Shown here: piece by piece, positions 7,831-9,900 of the stretch
Numbering within the stretch: the first letter of the stretch is position 1
Layout of the letters: each line of letters opens with the position of its first letter
NCBI GenBank assembly: GCA_035275625.1
Contig: DATEMK010000218.1
Span: 1-9,900 of the forward strand
Direction: 5' to 3'
Source: DATEMK01 sp035275625
Lineage (GTDB): Bacteria; Bacteroidota; Bacteroidia; AKYH767-A; OLB10
Length of the DNA: 9,900 nucleotides
Notes under the pieces: model-generated
What the model was told of the DNA's origin: nothing
The model's input: only the letters and a program-made list of their open reading frames with translations
Database searches by the model: none
Translations under genes and position numbers: made by a program

Positions 7831-7957
7831 GGGCGCATCCCCAATCCGCCTCAGGCGGAAAGGGGTCGGGCTGTCCGCTGCAACTCCTCGCGCTTTCGCA
7901 CAATCCCACCTATGCTGCGGGGTTTCCGCTACCATCCCTTGCGCGGCTGACGCATAC
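7831..7957. repeat. GC-rich structured intergenic element at the edge of the AT-rich island
   Basis: In the gap between the kinase and the right-hand genes, about 127 bases are GC-rich and full of dyads. CCCC-AA-TCCGCCTCAGGCGGA-A-AGGGG (7839-7865) is a strong hairpin. A 22-base segment at 7867-7888 recurs at 7918-7939 in direct orientation (16 of 22 identical, sharing CGGG and TCCGCT). GCGCA at 7833-7837 can pair with TGCGC at 7940-7944. On the minus strand, TGC-GAAA-GCG (7900-7891) is a GNRA-type tetraloop hairpin. It resembles interspersed GC-rich repeats remembered from Bacteroidota. The open frame through it on the minus strand (to an ATG at 7909) is not a real kinase N-terminus. Whether it is transcribed is unknown. 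Confidence 0.65.
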
Positions 7958-7972
7958 GTAAAAAAATAATAT

Positions 7973-7980
7973 TATGTTTG
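7973..7980 (+). promoter_or_regulatory. Candidate -7 box upstream of the island genes (distal copy)
   Basis: TATGTTTG matches TAnnTTTG exactly, lies at the start of the AT-rich region and is repeated with its flanking T 50 bases downstream. No TTG sits at the expected spacing upstream. A start here would give a leader of roughly 150 bases before the ATG at 8136. Confidence 0.3.
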
Positions 7981-8022
7981 AAACTTCCTTAATCTCTCCT
8001 GATATTTATTTTCCTTATTTGT

Positions 8023-8030
8023 TATGTTTG
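8023..8030 (+). promoter_or_regulatory. Candidate -7 box directly before the 29-codon ORF
   Basis: A second exact TATGTTTG ends 4 bases before the ATG at 8035 (TTTGTAAAATG), so transcription would begin at or next to that ATG. No clear -33 TTG is present. It could serve the small ORF as a leaderless message and the 301-residue gene behind it. Confidence 0.35.
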
Positions 8031-8034
8031 TAAA

Positions 8035-8124
8035 ATGAAAGCAAAAGAGGCATTAAGCGGAATTGATAAAGAATTATTCCCTGCTGAATCAGAAATTTAT
8101 TGTGGTGAATCATCTTTTTTCTAA
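8035..8124 (+). CDS. Possible 29-residue leader ORF, or N-terminal part of the next gene before a frameshift
   Basis: ATG at 8035 to TAA at 8122-8124 gives 29 residues, starting MKAKEALSGIDKELFP and ending CGESSFF. It follows a TATGTTTG box by 4 bases. The last codons, TCT TTT TTC TAA, contain T_TTT_TTC, a canonical -1 slippery heptamer, right before the stop. A -1 shift there, or one extra T in the six-T run, gives CTA AAT AAT TTT TTT ATG and joins the frame of the 301-residue protein, for a 335-residue fusion. An ORF this short occurs easily by chance in AT-rich DNA. It could also be the remnant of a deleted upstream gene. No function is recognised. Confidence 0.35.
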   Translation: MKAKEALSGIDKELFPAESEIYCGESSFF

Positions 8125-8135
8125 ATAATTTTTTT

Positions 8136-9041
8136 ATGCCAAATACTGTTAAAATAAATTTTATAAAAAATTTAGAACAGAAGTTTGGTAAACTTAAAAA
8201 ACTCCCGTCAAGTTTATCCTTATTTGAAATCGGAGAAGGTGCTTGTAGAATTTATATTCGTTATTCAAAAGTTCATAGTAGAAATCAATCCTTTTATGGA
8301 ATTCGAAAAGAAGATTTAAAACATCTTGACGGGTTTAATTCTGTAATTTGTTTTTTATGGGATACACAGAAAGAACCGTTATTTATTCCTTATTCTGAGT
8401 TCGAAGAAGTTTTTTCTTCATTGACACCGGCATCAGATGGGCAAATTAAAGCTCAAATTTATCATGAACCAAACGGTTCAGAATTATATTTAGCAAATGC
8501 TGGTCGGTTTAATATAGAAAGTTTTTATGGATGGAATTTTTTTGAAAGTTTAATTGATCAAGGCAAAATAATAAATATTCCGGATTTAAGCCATTCACAA
8601 ATTCAAACAATGATTGGATCAATTGGAATTATTCGTGGATACGATGTTTGGATTCCAAGTAGTGATAGAATTAAATTAGATTGGAAACTTGCTGACAAAT
8701 TTGAATGTAGAAATGATTTATCTGAAAGATATTCTAAAGTAAATAATATTATTTGTGAAGTGGATGTATTGTGGATAAAACGTGGATCAAATGATTTAGC
8801 TGCAATGTATGAAGTAGAGCATTCTACGCCTATTTATTCAGGACTTTTACGATTTAATGATTTGCATCTCATTGAACCAAATCTCAAACCAAAATTTAGT
8901 ATAATATCAAATGATTTAAGAAGGTCGCTTTTTTTAAGACAAATCAATAGACCGACTTTTAGAGCAAGCGGACTTTCTGATTTATGTAGCTTTCTTGAAT
9001 ATAAAGATGTTTATGGCTGGTATAAAAGAACAATAAAATAA
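8136..9041 (+). CDS. Putative PD-(D/E)XK nuclease-like protein (restriction-endonuclease-like), 301 residues
   Basis: The family is not recognised by name. The N-terminal half (about 28-95) holds LFEIGEGACRIYIRYSK and FYGIRKEDL, a compact alpha/beta-looking region; GYDVWIPSSDR follows at 168-178. The C-terminal half has VDVLWIKRG (209-217, Asp210) and then MYEVEHSTPIYSGLLRF (224-240, Glu226 and Glu228), and ends with IISNDLRRS (256-264) and RPTF (272-275). Asp on one strand followed by an E-x-E strand about 16 residues later fits the metal-binding core of PD-(D/E)XK nucleases, with E replacing the usual lysine position. I infer a DNA-cleaving or DNA-binding role, perhaps in restriction or defence, but no partner methylase is visible. 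The start at 8136 has no Shine-Dalgarno sequence. The 52-residue gene follows after 7 bases. The gene is far more AT-rich than those to the left, suggesting transfer. Confidence 0.8.
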   Translation: MPNTVKINFIKNLEQKFGKLKKLPSSLSLFEIGEGACRIYIRYSKVHSRNQSFYGIRKEDLKHLDGFNSVICFLWDTQKEPLFIPYSEFEEVFSSLTPASDGQIKAQIYHEPNGSELYLANAGRFNIESFYGWNFFESLIDQGKIINIPDLSHSQIQTMIGSIGIIRGYDVWIPSSDRIKLDWKLADKFECRNDLSERYSKVNNIICEVDVLWIKRGSNDLAAMYEVEHSTPIYSGLLRFNDLHLIEPNLKPKFSIISNDLRRSLFLRQINRPTFRASGLSDLCSFLEYKDVYGWYKRTIK

Positions 9042-9048
9042 TAAACCT

Positions 9049-9207
9049 ATGAAAAAAATTTACATTTTAATTTATGTATGGCGAGGATTAACAACTCCTC
9101 CGGAAATTTTCTATAACAAAAAAGATGCATTGAAAAGAGAAAATGAAATTAAAGAGAAAATGAATCCTGATTTTGACGAAGTGGCGGTATATAAAAAAAT
9201 TGTTTAA
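9049..9207 (+). CDS. Small hypothetical protein, 52 residues
   Basis: The ATG at 9049 lies 7 bases after the stop of the nuclease-like gene; the frame ends at TAA 9205-9207. The product begins MKKIYILIYVWRGLTTPPEI, continues FYNKKDALKRENEIKEKMNP and ends DFDEVAVYKKIV. It looks like a small soluble beta-alpha-beta protein: an N-terminal beta strand, an Asp/Ala/Lys-rich helix starting near KKDAL, and a C-terminal strand. The hydrophobic start is too short and too quickly followed by W-R for a signal peptide. The tight spacing on both sides (7 and 22 bases) and a coherent amphipathic pattern argue for a real gene in an operon. It lacks a clear Shine-Dalgarno sequence. The function is unknown; a small accessory, regulatory or antidote-like partner of its neighbours is possible but unsupported. 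Confidence 0.65.
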   Translation: MKKIYILIYVWRGLTTPPEIFYNKKDALKRENEIKEKMNPDFDEVAVYKKIV

Positions 9208-9229
9208 TACTAATTGGAATTATTTTGCA

Positions 9230-9900
9230 ATGAAGCTTTTAAAGAAACAGGAAATTGAATTATTTAAAATTTTGACTGATAATGGTTTTAACCCATTAGA
9301 ATTTAAATATTTTGATTTTAAGAATGATTTGCATGGACTTGACTATAAATTTATTTTTAAAAATGAAACGGGTTATACATTTTATATTGAAGTTTTAGAA
9401 AATGGTTATTTTAAAATCAAATATTCTCCTGGTGAAAAAAATTATCAGGAAGATTTATTCGGAAAAAAAATTCTTTGGATTGAGTTAACTCAAAATTTTG
9501 ATTTATGGTTTAAATGTTTAAAAAATGAATTGAGTTTAGGTGATACTGGATGGTTTTGGTATAAAAAACTTTCAAAAGATTTTGAAGCAAGTGATTATAA
9601 ATTTGAATGGTCTCCTGATAATAAAGAATTTACTTTTGAAGAAAAAATATATTTGAAAGGAGAGTTTGATGATGTAAAAAAGATAATGTTTGAAATAGGC
9701 ATTGGTACCGCAAACGAATTGCAAATAATAAAAGATGAAATAGAAAATTTAAAAGATAAACTTGACTTGTTAAATAAACCAGATTTTATGAAACAAGTAT
9801 TTGGGTCATTAACAAGCTACATTCCAAAAATGGTAAGTGAAGAAGTCGTTAAACAATTATGGGTTCTTTTTAAAGAAAAATTCTCCACTGAAATACATTT
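9230..9900 (+). CDS. Unrecognised protein, 3' truncated by the window edge (223 residues visible)
   Basis: The frame opens at the ATG at 9230, 22 bases after the small gene, and stays open to the right edge. I do not recognise it. The first 145 residues or so are rich in aromatic and charged residues (EFKYFDFKNDLHGLDYKF, GWFWYKKLSKDF, YKFEWSPDNKEFTFEEK) and look like a soluble mixed alpha/beta domain. A linker (about 146-158) leads to a likely coiled-coil helix at 160-183 (ANELQIIKDEIENLKDKLDLL), then helices with TSYIPKMVSEEVVKQLWVLF. There are no membrane segments and no signal peptide. Base composition and codon choice match the two genes before it (about one quarter G/C), so all three probably arrived together. 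A structural or oligomerising partner in the same system is possible, but nothing in the visible part names a function. Confidence 0.8.
   Translation, partial: MKLLKKQEIELFKILTDNGFNPLEFKYFDFKNDLHGLDYKFIFKNETGYTFYIEVLENGYFKIKYSPGEKNYQEDLFGKKILWIELTQNFDLWFKCLKNELSLGDTGWFWYKKLSKDFEASDYKFEWSPDNKEFTFEEKIYLKGEFDDVKKIMFEIGIGTANELQIIKDEIENLKDKLDLLNKPDFMKQVFGSLTSYIPKMVSEEVVKQLWVLFKEKFSTEIH

Noticed and set aside
7796..7909. A 38-residue N-terminal extension of the histidine kinase starting at an ATG at 7909
   Set aside because: The extension is translated GC-rich intergenic repeat and would bury the signal peptide that begins at the ATG at 7795; AGGA lies 5 bases before 7795.
8035..8124. Type I toxin or membrane peptide
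   Set aside because: The 29 residues are mixed polar and acidic with no hydrophobic span, so they do not look like a membrane toxin.

Overview
The window reads as chromosomal DNA of a Bacteroidota bacterium, probably from the Chitinophaga/Sphingobacteria side of the phylum. The signs are a periplasmic beta-propeller (Reg_prop) plus Y_Y_Y histidine kinase of the kind that phylum favours, TAnnTTTG-type -7 boxes just before several genes, mostly weak or absent Shine-Dalgarno sequences, and interspersed palindromic repeats in gaps and inside one gene. This placement is inferred from gene style, not from a marker gene.

Left part (1-2535): the 3' part of a carbohydrate-active protein, probably the helical C-terminal half of a glycosyltransferase-type protein, runs in from the left edge. 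It converges on a GH130-family mannoside phosphorylase/hydrolase-like gene on the minus strand. Only 33 bases separate them, and these hold a degraded copy of a palindromic repeat. The two proteins plausibly act on the same mannose-type glycan.

Middle (2536-7795): a membrane-anchored SGNH/GDSL-hydrolase-like protein (+), then on the minus strand a two-component pair. A 1063-residue propeller histidine kinase lies upstream of a NarL/LuxR-type response regulator. Between kinase and regulator sit two head-to-tail 89-bp units, each able to fold into a long imperfect hairpin. A second copy of the palindromic repeat from the left part is read in frame inside the ATP lid of the kinase, adding about 11 residues.

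Right part (7796-9900): a GC-rich element with hairpins and an internal direct repeat (about 7831-7957) lies just upstream of the kinase and marks a sharp change in composition. Beyond it the DNA is strikingly AT-rich: 13 G/C of 60 at 9481-9540, against 35 of 60 at 241-300. This stretch carries a tight plus-strand gene row: a possible 29-codon leader ORF ending in a perfect U_UUU_UUC slippery heptamer, a 301-residue protein with a PD-(D/E)XK-like pattern (D210, then E-V-E-H-S-T), a 52-residue small protein, and an unrecognised protein cut by the right edge. It looks like an acquired accessory island, possibly a restriction or defence cassette. That function is inference, and the row continues beyond the window.
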